This document shows positions 8,602 to 17,623 of a stretch of DNA of 23,801 nucleotides, in pieces (positions within the stretch are counted from its first letter, which is position 1; the number at the start of each line of letters is the position of its first letter). Under the pieces are notes generated by a model that did no database searches, was not told where the DNA came from, and saw only the letters and a program-made list of their open reading frames with translations. Both the position numbers and the translations under genes were made by a program. The stretch is from contig SMOI01000444.1 in assembly GCA_008000375.1 (NCBI GenBank), forward strand, positions 1 to 23,801, written 5' to 3'. This stretch comes from Poteriospumella lacustris (lineage: Eukaryota; Sar; Chrysophyceae; Chromulinales; Dinobryaceae).

Positions 8602-9226
8602 TGTATTCACACGGATGAAATTCAGCATATTTCAGCAACCGTTCCATCATTATTACTGAGACTTTGTCTTCACCATTCGCCGTCGATGGGTGTTTTTGTA
8701 AATAATGGAGACGTCGATATATTTCTTTTCCGTGACTGTTACTTTTGTAAGATATGCTTATTGAAAACCGCTCGATCGGCAAACAAACAAATTTCACAGT
8801 AAATTGATCACATTGCGATTCAGAAAATTGGTTCCTTTTGACAAGTCCGACATCATCATTTTATCGAATGATTCACACGATTCTGTCGTTTCTACCGATA
8901 GTACCTCCTCCGTCACTTCGTTTCATCTGCTGTCCGTTGGCGATGTGGGATGGGTCGCCATCAATCCAATCTGTGGTTGAAATCTATGTTTGCCGTTGGT
9001 TTCATCCAGAACAAGGTCTAAAGTAGGCGTGCAATTCCAAGGGCGTAAATTTCTTTTCCTCGCGGGCTGCAACTTGAAGAAAGTTTCTTCATGTTTCCTT
9101 CCTTGAAGAAGATCCAAGAATCCAAGGAAGGAAGAGGCACTTCGAAGTAGCTTCGAGATCACAACACTAATCCAAAGTGTGTGAATACCGTCTTTTGTTG
9201 CTTGAAATACATATACCGAAACCAAA
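8602..9226. other. Intergenic region upstream of the BAHD acyltransferase
   Basis: This 625-bp region has no supported gene. It holds the 3' UTR of the TLC gene and the promoter of the acyltransferase. Two dyads lie 79-132 nt before the acyltransferase ATG: an 11-bp perfect inverted repeat (9095-9105 with 9123-9133) and the 10-bp palindrome ACTTCGAAGT (9139-9148). Confidence 0.45.
9095..9148. repeat. Inverted repeat plus palindrome in the acyltransferase promoter/5' UTR
   Basis: TTCCTTCCTTG at 9095-9105 is perfectly complementary to CAAGGAAGGAA at 9123-9133 with a 17-nt loop. The self-complementary ACTTCGAAGT follows at 9139-9148. The pair may be an RNA stem-loop in the 5' UTR or a protein-binding dyad. 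The arms are low-complexity, so chance is possible. Confidence 0.4.
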
Positions 9227-10600
9227 ATGAGCGTTGAAGTGTTGAACATTGCGTCTCCTTTCCCGTTGACTTCGATCCATTTGGATGAGATCTCCAACAT
9301 GCTTTCACCTATGACTGTCTCTTCTGCATTGGTTTTCAATGGAAGCATTGATACTCTTAGATTCCAGACTGCTCTTCGAGATTTGATTCAGTATTGCCCT
9401 TGGTTGGTCTGTGAATTCCACGAGTATGGCGACCGTGTGGAAGCTCGCCCGAATCTTTCTGGCGACTCTGCGCACGGATCTTTCGTTTGCGAGATTGACA
9501 CTTCTTATGGAGAGCAAGAATTCTACGGAGAAGGCCATCATGCATCGGTGAAGATCGCTGATCTTCTGCCCGCGGAGGTGCACATCAAGATGCTGCGTCC
9601 TGACCTCGCTTTGCAGTCGGTTCAAGATTTGCCCATTGCCGCCTTCCGTTTGACCGTTTTCAAGTCACACTTTGCTATTGGATATCGTTTGAACCATGCC
9701 TTCTACGATCAATGCGCCATCGTCGAGCTGTTCAACTACCTGGGTGACATCTATCGTCACAGTGGTGAACCTCGTGGTGTGCCTCCTCGCTTTGTTCCTC
9801 GGGTTAATTTACTTGAGAAGCTTCCCGATCCATCGACTCCATTTACCTCTGAAGATGAGTTCGTGCGCTCAGCGCCCGCTGGGTATACCGCAGAGCCATT
9901 GCCTGACATTTCCTTCGGCGCCCCTACCACTACCCGCCTGCTATTCGACTCTGATCGAATTGCGGCTTTGCGCTCATCTGCTCACACCGAGTTTACCTCC
10001 AATGATGTTATGAATGCCGTTCTTTTGAAGGCACTCGCACGCTTTGCCACTTCGGAAGAGGGAAAGTCGGCAGACGAGGACAGCCGTGTGCGTGTTCTCT
10101 TTGCTAGAAACATGCGTCGCCAATTTGATTTGGGCCATGAGATTGTGGGCGACTATGTTCGCTTGGAATCCTTGCATGGAAGCATGGCGGATGTCCACCA
10201 AACTAGCCTCGTTGATTTGGCTCTTCGTAATCATTCACTGATTGAGCACGAGCAAGGAAAAGAAGAGTATCCTCGTGAGTGCGCCTGGTTCAAAGAGTTC
10301 CCTCGATACCGTTCCGGAAGACCCAACACTGACTTCTTGAATGACCGCCGTACTTGCATTATTTCCAACTGGAGCTCGTTCCCCTATGAACACATTCATT
10401 TCGATGTGTCCACTGTGGAGGAGTTGCTCGTTGAAGACGTGCCCATGATGTCGCCCTGTGGTGGCTTCGTGCACATTACTTTCCGCGGCACTGGCAAGCA
10501 TCGTCAACTCATCGCCATCCTGTCCACTCAGCACAATGGCTTTGTTGATGCATTGAAGGCTCTTGGCGAAGAGACCGGCCTCTTCCACGTGCAGCATTAA
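9227..10600 (+). CDS. BAHD/HxxxD-type acyltransferase
   Basis: This is a 457-residue intronless protein with the two-domain layout of the transferase family (BAHD, also trichothecene acetyltransferase-like). The catalytic HxxxD motif is HAFYD (H157 to D161) in the context YRLNHAFYDQC. TSNDVMNAVLLKALARF is the helix opening the second domain. VRVLFARNMRRQFD...GDYV fits the conserved R-rich strand. NWSSFPYEHIHFD (381-393) occupies the place of the structural DFGWG motif, which is itself degenerate here. Such enzymes transfer acyl groups from CoA to alcohols or amines in specialised metabolism, usually in the cytosol. The acceptor cannot be predicted. The ATG has an A-rich context (accaaaATGa). 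There is no signal peptide or membrane segment. Neighbouring genes give no clear pathway, though a sterol reductase lies about 2 kb downstream on the other strand. Confidence 0.8.
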   Translation: MSVEVLNIASPFPLTSIHLDEISNMLSPMTVSSALVFNGSIDTLRFQTALRDLIQYCPWLVCEFHEYGDRVEARPNLSGDSAHGSFVCEIDTSYGEQEFYGEGHHASVKIADLLPAEVHIKMLRPDLALQSVQDLPIAAFRLTVFKSHFAIGYRLNHAFYDQCAIVELFNYLGDIYRHSGEPRGVPPRFVPRVNLLEKLPDPSTPFTSEDEFVRSAPAGYTAEPLPDISFGAPTTTRLLFDSDRIAALRSSAHTEFTSNDVMNAVLLKALARFATSEEGKSADEDSRVRVLFARNMRRQFDLGHEIVGDYVRLESLHGSMADVHQTSLVDLALRNHSLIEHEQGKEEYPRECAWFKEFPRYRSGRPNTDFLNDRRTCIISNWSSFPYEHIHFDVSTVEELLVEDVPMMSPCGGFVHITFRGTGKHRQLIAILSTQHNGFVDALKALGEETGLFHVQH

Positions 10601-11154
10601 AGTGGCAACGCAGATGCTGTGTGCTCTGGGCGTTACCGCTTTGCTACATAGATTTGTATTTTCTTTCACCGTGCTTTTGCCCTTTTGTAGATTTCTTTTA
10701 CCGACCTTTGATTATATATCCTCTCAGCTGATCCGGATGATTGTCTTCGCTAACACTGATCGCTGCGCTTTTCCGCCTTCTCCCACCCTCTTAAGCATGT
10801 TGACCGCAAATACTGTCTTCGTTCTGACGAAACGCTGTAACCCCGCGTTAAGAATCAACGATCTCCCTTGGTTTCGATGACTGCGTGCGTAATAAGCGTC
10901 TGAAGAGGAAAAAAAAAAGAGTTGTTGGTGATTTGATCATTTCACTACTTTGCTTTCGTTCGATGACACAATAAAACACCAGTGTGCACACGGATCGTGC
11001 ACACATTTATCTACAATCTAACTACATTGACAAATCGATATTCGACGCACGTACTACGTGACCGCTACCATTCCCGGCCGATTTCGCAACAGTTCGACAA
11101 CGGTGCTGAACTATGGCTCACCGGCGGAGGCAGCTACTACTCAGCACTAGCTAT
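10601..11154. other. Convergent intergenic region between acyltransferase and cathepsin B
   Basis: This 554-bp region between two converging genes holds no supported gene. It contains a 10-nt A-rich run near 10909-10918, an AATAAA at 10970-10975 (+) that could serve the acyltransferase though it is 370 nt from its stop, and a GTGCACAC direct repeat near 10984-11006. Confidence 0.4.
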
Positions 11155-12276
11155 TTAGAAAGTGCCGGCGTTGAGAGGATAAGAGGAATCGAACAAGATG
11201 CCGCAAGTGCCGCACACATTCTGGGGCTCATCCTGGCCATCGCAAGCATTGCCATCATGAGGAGTGATGTCAGAGCCGCAGATTTGCTCCTCCTCGTCGA
11301 AACGAGCGACGCGGATGTAACCTTGCTCACCCCACGAGGCAGACCAAGAGTTGCGCACCAACCAGTACTTCTGGCCGTTGTCCTCACCGTAACCCACCAA
11401 GGTGACAGCGTGGTTGATGTCAGGGTTCTTCTGGTTGCAGCCGTTGAAGACACCACCCTTGTATCCAGACCAAGTGGAGGCATCAACAGAGACAGCAACA
11501 GGTCCGACCTGGGCGATGGCGTTCATCAAGGCGGTGTAGTTGTTCTCAGGCAACTTCACGTAGCCGTTAATGGAAGCCTTAGGGGCAGTGCCAGTAGGGA
11601 TAGCACAGGCAGCGTCTTGGCCGTAGTAAGCCAGGTAAGAGTACTGGAACTCCTGGAAGAGACCTTGGCTGTTGGAAACGTAGTCGAAGGCGATCTCAGC
11701 AGTCGCACCGTTGCATCCGCCAGAGCCACCGCAGTTGTTGGGGTTAGGAGAGCACATGGCGATTTGCTGAGGGCTCAAGTCGAAGAGAAGACCAGTGCTG
11801 AGGGCAACATGGGACTCAATGACGGCAGTAGAGGCGAAGGCCCAGCAAGAGCCGCAGTGACCCTGGTCCTTGACAGCGGAGACGACACCCTTGGAGCGCC
11901 AGTCAACCTGCTTGGGGAGCTCAGAGAGAGGCTTCAACTTGAAGTCAGCAGGGAGCTCGTGGGCGTTGGAAGACTTCACACGGCCGTGCTCACGGGCAGC
12001 ACCCTTGGAGCGTCCACCAATGACAGACTTCTTCTCCTTAGGGGTCATGGCGGAGTACTTGTTGATCGTCTCCTCCCATCCCAACTTCTTAGCATTGTGG
12101 GTCTTGACGCGAGCCAACTCAGAGTTGAAGATGTTGCGACGGGCAGCGATCTCAGAAGGATGGTAGGACAACTTGTACTCATCCAAGAACTGCTCGAAGG
12201 AGTAGTTCTCAAGATCGCGTGCAGCGGAGGCAACAGCAAAAGAGGCAACAATGAGGAAAGCAAGACGGGACAACAT
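11155..12276 (-). CDS. Cathepsin L-like cysteine protease (papain family C1A), copy B, intronless
   Basis: This is a 373-residue preproenzyme. A signal peptide covers residues 1-18 (MLSRLAFLIVASFAVASA). The I29-like prodomain spans about 24-80 (SFEQFLDEYKLSY...INKYSAMT), and the mature enzyme begins near residue 120. Catalytic residues are Gln138 and Cys144 in QGHCGSCWAF, His289 in INHAVTLVGYG and Asn309 in RNSW. The C-terminus has the same Cys-rich extension as copy A (CGSDITPHDGNACDG, then CGTCGILFDSSYPL). There is no intron, although copy A has one just before the catalytic Cys block. Codon choice is strongly biased toward C/G-ending codons, which suggests high expression and leaves the opposite strand open for over 400 codons. 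It probably acts in acidic digestive compartments or is secreted. Confidence 0.96.
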   Translation of the reverse strand: MLSRLAFLIVASFAVASAARDLENYSFEQFLDEYKLSYHPSEIAARRNIFNSELARVKTHNAKKLGWEETINKYSAMTPKEKKSVIGGRSKGAAREHGRVKSSNAHELPADFKLKPLSELPKQVDWRSKGVVSAVKDQGHCGSCWAFASTAVIESHVALSTGLLFDLSPQQIAMCSPNPNNCGGSGGCNGATAEIAFDYVSNSQGLFQEFQYSYLAYYGQDAACAIPTGTAPKASINGYVKLPENNYTALMNAIAQVGPVAVSVDASTWSGYKGGVFNGCNQKNPDINHAVTLVGYGEDNGQKYWLVRNSWSASWGEQGYIRVARFDEEEQICGSDITPHDGNACDGQDEPQNVCGTCGILFDSSYPLNAGTF

Positions 12277-12825
12277 TTCTATTCGAAGAACTTAGCAAAC
12301 GAAAGTGATTTCTGTGTTGAAGACGCCTGCTGAGCGACGCCGAACATGAGATCAAACAGAGAGCGTCGCGTCGGCATCTGCTTGAGGTTGAGTCACCGGC
12401 CTTCCGGCCTTTGGTCTCTTGCGCCACACTGGGTGCGTGACACATCTTCACCCATTTCGCAACAGCTCGCAGAATTTGGGTATCAGTTAGTTAGACTCAG
12501 CAGTATTCCATATGGTATTGGATGAGCTCCTTAAGAGCCTGAGGACACCAATACATCGCTCGTGAAGAAGAGGTCATGTTGTTTCTAGGTTCTAAAAGAG
12601 ATGTTTTCGTGTTTCCAAGATCACTCCCTGGATGAATTTGAGCTCTGTCGATTTACTTCTTCGCATGAGAATAGACCATGCAAAACGAAGGACTAATCGA
12701 CAGAGCACATTTTCGAGCAGGATGTCATCCTGGAAACACGAAAACAGCTCTAAAGACTGTCAACATTTAAATTCATATATAATCTAATTAGATCAACGTT
12801 GGAATTACAAAAATTAAAATGCAGT
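12277..12825. other. Region between cathepsin B start and sterol reductase stop
   Basis: This 549-bp region holds the cathepsin B promoter (right after 12276 on the minus strand) and the 3' flank of the sterol reductase. Its main content is the long imperfect hairpin at 12602-12746, listed separately, flanked on the reductase side by the AT-rich stretch 12765-12795. A GGCCTTCCGGCC dyad sits near 12400. No ORF is supported. Confidence 0.5.
12602..12746. repeat. Long fold-back (imperfect inverted repeat, about 145 nt)
   Basis: Two 52-nt arms pair with no net gap. Positions 12602-12617 (TGTTTTCGTGTTTCCA) are perfectly complementary to 12731-12746. Positions 12642-12653 (GCTCTGTCGATT) are perfectly complementary to 12695-12706. 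The 24 nt between these blocks match at 14 positions, giving 42 of 52. Inside the arms a further stem forms (CTTCG 12659-12663 with CGAAG 12686-12690, and CATG with CATG), leaving a terminal loop of about 9 nt. It lies 80-224 nt downstream of the sterol reductase stop. It could be a MITE-like fold-back element, a small-RNA precursor or a 3' UTR structure. Confidence 0.7.
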
Positions 12826-14337
12826 CTATGCCGTCTTCTTCACCTTGGGACCAGCAGGATGCTTTCCAGTGAAAAGATAAACCCAGAAGGCCATTGAAGG
12901 AACAAAAACATTAGGAACCTGCTTGGTATAGATCTTCCAGTATTCGCCATACTTCTCGGCGCAGCGAATCTCATCGCGCCACTGACGATGCAAAATCATG
13001 GAGGTAAAGAAAAAGCAGTAGAAATAAGGAAGAGGCGAAGCGAAACCGCACGAAAGACCCCACGAAAGGGCCATCAAGATGTCACCAGTGTACTGCATCT
13101 TGCGGGCAAAAGCATACCAACCATCGACCAACAAATTACCATGAGGGGTCTCGATGAAACGAATGGGCTGGTCCAAATCAGCCCACGAGAACTGAGGGAA
13201 AGTGCTGCGGCGCACACGAATCTTGATGTTGGCCTTCTGGGCGTTGGCAGTATCGAATATGTAGTAAGCAGTCAAGAGCAAAATGAAGTTGAAGTACATC
13301 AGCGGCTTGGGGACAGTGGCGTCAATGAGGCTCTGGTTCTTCAAAATGTACAGAGATTGGAAAGTGTACATGAAAGGGACACCAGTGATGTTCCAGAAGT
13401 TCAACATCCAACCATAGTTCTCGTGGAACATATCCCAGGTGCAAGGAATGCAATGCTCACCCTTGACAGTGGCATTGGAGTACAGCCAGTGGGCCAACAA
13501 CATAAAGGCCATGTTGATCGAAATGGAGCCAGTGTCGCGGAACTGACGAACAGCGCAAGAGAGCGTGATAATCATTAAAGTAAGCCAAGACCAGCGGCAC
13601 TCGGCAATCATCTTGATATCAACTTCGCCGATGCGAGGATACAAAATGGTGCCCATGAAGAAGTCGTAGATGACATTGCCAGTCCACGCCTCACGCCCAT
13701 TGTACTGGTCAGCGAAAGCCAGACCATACAAGTACCAGAACAGAGCAGTGAAGTCACCGATCAACATGGATGCAACCAAAACCTCACCATAGTTGTCAAT
13801 GAGGTAGTTCATGGGGAAGATACCCAAATAATCGACCAGGAACAAGCCAAACAAGCAAGTGTAGTAGGCGGTATATCCATTGCAGTGATATGGCAACTTC
13901 TTTCCATGCGGAGCAGTAGGAAGACCGAACATGGTGACACCAGGCATGATCGCAGCCAGCACAATTTGAACAACGAAAAACAAGGCGTAGGCAATCCACG
14001 TCTTCGTGGAAGGAGCACCTTTGGTGATGATCATCGTGGCGGCTTCAGTCAAATGAAACTTGAGGTCATCGACAGAGAGCGGAATGATCATTCCTCCATT
14101 GTTCTTCTCCAAACAGTACCTAGTGGAGGAGAGATACAAGAGGTAAGCTCAAGTTCAAGTTCATAGCGTGAGAACCAGCGACACTTACCAGAAGTAGAAG
14201 AGAATGTAATGTGACCAGATCATCAGAGCAAGCACACCAATTGGGCCACCGAATTCATACTCATGCTTGTTGAGAACTTTGTTATAGATGACCTCCTCGG
14301 TCTTCTTGGCGGGTGTCGTCTGTTCCGTTTTGGTCAT
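12826..14337 (-). CDS. ERG4: Erg4-type sterol C-24(28) reductase, one intron
   Basis: Exons are 14189-14337 and 12826-14119, with a 69-nt intron (14120-14188; GTAAGT donor, CACTAG acceptor) that splits Trp50. The product has 480 residues and many membrane segments. It belongs to the ERG4/ERG24/DHCR7 family of NADPH-dependent sterol reductases. Seen motifs include YEFGGP near the N-terminus, YDFFMGTILYPRIG, the FDTANAQK block, LLVDGWYAFARK and the C-terminal signature HRQWRDEIRCAEKYGEYW followed by VPNVFVP. FDTANAQK and AHWLYSNA...KGE favour Erg4, which reduces the C-24(28) double bond late in ergosterol synthesis, over Erg24 or DHCR7. The last four residues, KKTA, form a dilysine ER-retrieval signal. 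The ATG at 14337 is chosen because it directly precedes the conserved N-terminus; the frame stays open upstream to about 14568. Confidence 0.9.
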
Positions 14338-14820
14338 TGCTTGAGTTCGGTTCTGATGAAAGGCCAATGAATCAATGAGTTCAGAAATCTGAAACACAAC
14401 CAACTGCAAAAGTGATTTCACAGTCGACGTTGATCTGATTTCGTTTCTGGTCCTATGGGATAGCTTTGGAGCTGAGTCATATCTTTCATCCGTGTGACGT
14501 TGGTAACGGGGGTGGTGGCCGTCGGTGCCAACTGCCACCACCACTGATCCCAGACCCTTCTGCCACATCAGCGAATGTGTATGTGAGTCATTGTGGGGGT
14601 TTGGGGATTTGGGTGGGCAATGAACCGTTACAAGTTGGTGACAGTTGTTGGTGACAGCCCCACGCCCAACATGGATGAGTTACAGTTAGGTTAGTTGGGG
14701 TGCCAAACAATGGAAGAAAAAGCCCAGGAGCAACTTTAATCTGTTGGATACGGGTACCTCTGTCGTTGTTTTGAGCGTGGTTCAGAAGGTTTCAAACGCT
14801 ACGGTGATAAATCACACAAA
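14338..14820. other. Divergent upstream region of ERG4 (-) and coiled-coil gene (+)
   Basis: This 483-bp shared promoter region contains no supported gene. It holds a GC-rich stem: GGTGGTGGC at 14511-14519 is perfectly complementary to GCCACCACC at 14534-14542 (14-nt loop), 174-205 nt upstream of the ERG4 ATG. G-rich runs occur at about 14590-14620 and 14690-14702. Confidence 0.45.
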
Positions 14821-16600
14821 ATGAGACCCATTCAGCAACATCGAGTTCTTAAAGAAGCTTTGCAGCATGATCCTGGCAATTTTCATCACCAGCGACCATT
14901 ATTGAATCCTCAGCATCTATCCCCACTTGTGCAAAACATGAATGTTGGAGGCCATATTGGTCATGCTGGCGGAAAGCTCAATCCGTTTCATGGTCATGGA
15001 AAGTTAGCCGCACATCCACATAGCCATCAGCTGCCCCGAATCGAAAATTCCAGTGACAAAGAGCAAATCAACAACTTGCAGCAGCGAGTGAAAGACTTGG
15101 AGAAGGAGAACTTCAAACTGCAACATCACGTACAGCAAGCCGAGCAATCAATACGCAACTATCGGGAGATTCTTCAAGCTCATAATATTACCAACTTAAC
15201 CCCGCCAATATCTGGAAAAGAGAACAAAACGAATTCAAAGTCACAGCCGGCGATACCTTCAGCCAGCGATATCCCAATGCCGTCAAAACCACCTGTTGAT
15301 GTCGATGCTATCCGAGCTCAGCATCAGCTAGAAATCAAAGCCCTTCGTGATCAATCCGAAAAGGTCAAACGAGATATGGAGCAAATGTTACAAAGCCTTC
15401 GAAGTGAAAAAGACACCCAGGCCAAATCGGCGATGGATGCATTGCAACAGCTTCAAAGGCTACAAGAGGAGTTCAAGCGCGAACGAGAGGAGTGGGAAAG
15501 GCGATCCCAGGAGAAGGACGCGCTGCTGCAGAGTAAAGCTGGCGAACAAGAAAATCTCAGTAAACTTCATTCCCAATTGCAAGAACAACTTCAACAAGCT
15601 TTGGCATCTCAGCAACTGAAGGCCAAGACTCCCAGTCCAAAGAAGCGACCTGCGAGGCCCCTTTTGGAAGAGTTTTCATCACATATCACAGCCCACGCTG
15701 CTCTCATCAACCAAGTTCAATCTCAAATACGAGTATTGAAAGACGGAACCAAAGAGGATCTGGCTAATTTGCAGCACTTTTGTCATCAAAGCGTCCAGCT
15801 CGTGGTAAGGCGCTGTAAGGAGTTGTTGCAGCGGAAGGAGCTGGAGGTAGAACGGCTGAAGATCGACCATGACACGACCATCATATCGTACATGGAGCAG
15901 ATTGAGGATTTGTCTTCACAATTGATCACGGCTCAAACTATGCGAATGCAGACGACGTTTACTCGTCAAGACATGGCATGCAGTCCGATGAAATCTATTT
16001 CTGACGCAGCCGCAAGAGAAACCGAAGAAACCTCCACCCTCATTCGGCAGTTGAAGAAACAGTTGGAAGATGCCCATCTCGGGGTTGCTGGATTACAAGA
16101 GGTGCATGGCGCAGAAATCAAGGCAGTGAAGCATGTAGCTCATGTGAAAGAGCTGCAGCGCGTTGCCCGAGAACGTGAGCAATCGTTGGACAAGGATCGA
16201 TTGAGCATCGAGCTGAAGCACCTGAAGTAAGTCGCTTGTGAAGTGTTCGTTTTACTTTGACTTCGTTTGCTCACGGGATATCGGATGAATGATGAACAGG
16301 GAAGTTCTCAATGTCCTGACGTTTTCGCTGAATACCGCTGAACAGTCGCTGGTGGAGTTACAGCCGCAGGTGGTCGCGAAGCTCATCGAGGGGCGAAATC
16401 GTCGCATTCAGATGTTGGAGCAAAGTTACAAAGGGAAACTGAAAGATGTTGATCAACGATCAGCGGAAACATGCGCAGTCAACTCACAACATTTGGAGCA
16501 ATTCCAAAAGAAAGCCTCCGAGAATGAGAAGAATGCGAAGGAGATGAGCAAGTCAGCTGTCACGGAACTTCTACGATTGCTGCAGGTCTCCACGACATAG
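14821..16600 (+). CDS. Large coiled-coil protein of unknown function, one intron
   Basis: Exons are 14821-16226 and 16300-16600, separated by a 73-nt intron (GTAAGT donor, AACAG acceptor). The product has 568 residues. Residues 1-75 are His-, Gln- and Pro-rich and probably disordered. A first coiled coil covers about 78-122. A Ser/Pro linker (about 125-160) contains a KEN tripeptide (133-135). A long coiled coil follows from about 163 to 265, then a basic TPSPKKRP patch at about 269 that fits a CDK-site consensus. Further heptad-rich segments continue to the end. No enzymatic domain is visible. Structural proteins of centrosome, cilium or cytoskeleton often look like this, but I do not recognise the family. 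Without the splice the frame stops right after the donor. Confidence 0.7.
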
Positions 16601-16990
16601 TGGCACCAAATGTGTGAAAAGGTTCTTCGATCGGTCGTACACGGCTGCGCTATGTTGGTCGTTGTGACGGAGCACCGCCGCATGATGCGTCACGGCTCGG
16701 TACAACGAAAGGACTTGCCCTTGGGGACTTTGTTTTGTGAATGCATGAGTGATCAGTGGAGCGCACTCTCTTAGTATGATGCTCCAACGTCATCCACTTC
16801 AACTGGGCTGAACAAACACAAGATTGTGAATCTGACTGGGAATCAAGTTACACATTCAGCGTCACACAATTGACGCGGAGAATGTCGACTACCACTACTG
16901 TTGTCGTTTGAGTACTGCTACCGCGTAATCCATTGTGACCGATTAGCATATCAAACGTGTGAGTGGCATGGCTAATACCTCAATAACGCT
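16601..16990. other. Convergent intergenic region between coiled-coil gene and cofilin
   Basis: This 390-bp region between two converging genes shows no gene. A short perfect stem (GCGTCA with TGACGC, 6-nt loop) lies near 16860. I see no canonical AATAAA for either neighbour. Confidence 0.4.
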
Positions 16991-17623
16991 TTAAAAATCA
17001 AAGCCATCTCCTTCGTCTTCGTCTTCGTCTTTCACCGCGCCCAAGTTCTCTCCCAGCTCTTCGATCGAACCGACTTGCATATCAAAGGCTCCTTCCAGAT
17101 TATCGCGGAATCTTCCTTTCGCCGATGCATAGGCCATTTTCCAATGAGTTGACGAGCTATTTGGGAACCAGCTCACAAACCACAATTTCGATACGGGTCG
17201 GCCATCGTACGACTTGTACTCTTGGTCGTAGACCACGAAGCGGCACTCCGAAAAGGGAAGAATGCGCTTCAAATCTTCGAAAGTCGCATTTCTAGGACCA
17301 ACTGTCTCAACTAAAGCGTTGACATTGACATGTCATAAGGCGATGGGAAGTCACGCGAAGCGCATCATCGCCCGGTGGGTCGTACCTTCCATTTCTTCTT
17401 GGCCAAGCTTGAAAATAATGAAACGATGCTTTCTTCGGATCTTAATTTCTTGATATCTTTCAAAGCATTCTGGATTGAACTTATTGGTGACTTCCAAACG
17501 GTTGTGGAATTCGAGGTGCTCGCCTCCCTGAACATAACAAGCATGGGAGGGTTAGAGCAGATGAGCGGGCCGCGGCAAGTTCATGTTTCCCACCGTTTTC
17601 ACATGGTTATCTGCAGTAGCCAT
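16991..17623 (-). CDS. ADF/cofilin actin-depolymerising protein, two introns
   Basis: Three exons: 17594-17623, 17386-17527 and 16991-17310. Introns are 66 nt (17528-17593) and 75 nt (17311-17385). The product is about 163 residues and is one ADF-homology domain. Seen blocks are NPECFERYQEIKIRRKHRF (first helix and strand), IIFKLG, ATFEDLKRILPFSECRFVVYD (matching the family's DCRYAVYD), DGRPVSKLWFVSW, and KMAYASAKGRFRDNLEG, the long actin-binding helix. By family knowledge it binds and severs actin filaments in the cytosol. The first exon (MATADNH...) is the least certain part: its donor may be GTGGGA at 17593 or GTGAAA at 17602, both in frame. The C-terminus carries an acidic tail (KDEDEDEGDGFDF) beyond the usual domain end. 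Confidence 0.88.

Noticed and set aside
9076-9090. GAAGAAAGTTTCTTC resembling a heat-shock element
   Set aside because: The spacing between GAA and TTC units is off by one from the standard array, and only one near-palindrome is present.
11113-12333. A 406-codon open frame on the plus strand, antisense to cathepsin B
   Set aside because: It mirrors the codons of cathepsin B. The strong codon bias of that gene avoids the sense codons whose complements are stops, so the antisense frame stays open. The product has no recognisable domain.
12988-13578. A 196-codon plus-strand frame opposite ERG4
   Set aside because: Antisense shadow of a strongly biased, well-conserved gene.
14588-14620. G-rich stretch resembling a sterol regulatory element upstream of ERG4
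   Set aside because: It does not match the SREBP-type consensus closely enough, and which regulator this organism uses is unknown.
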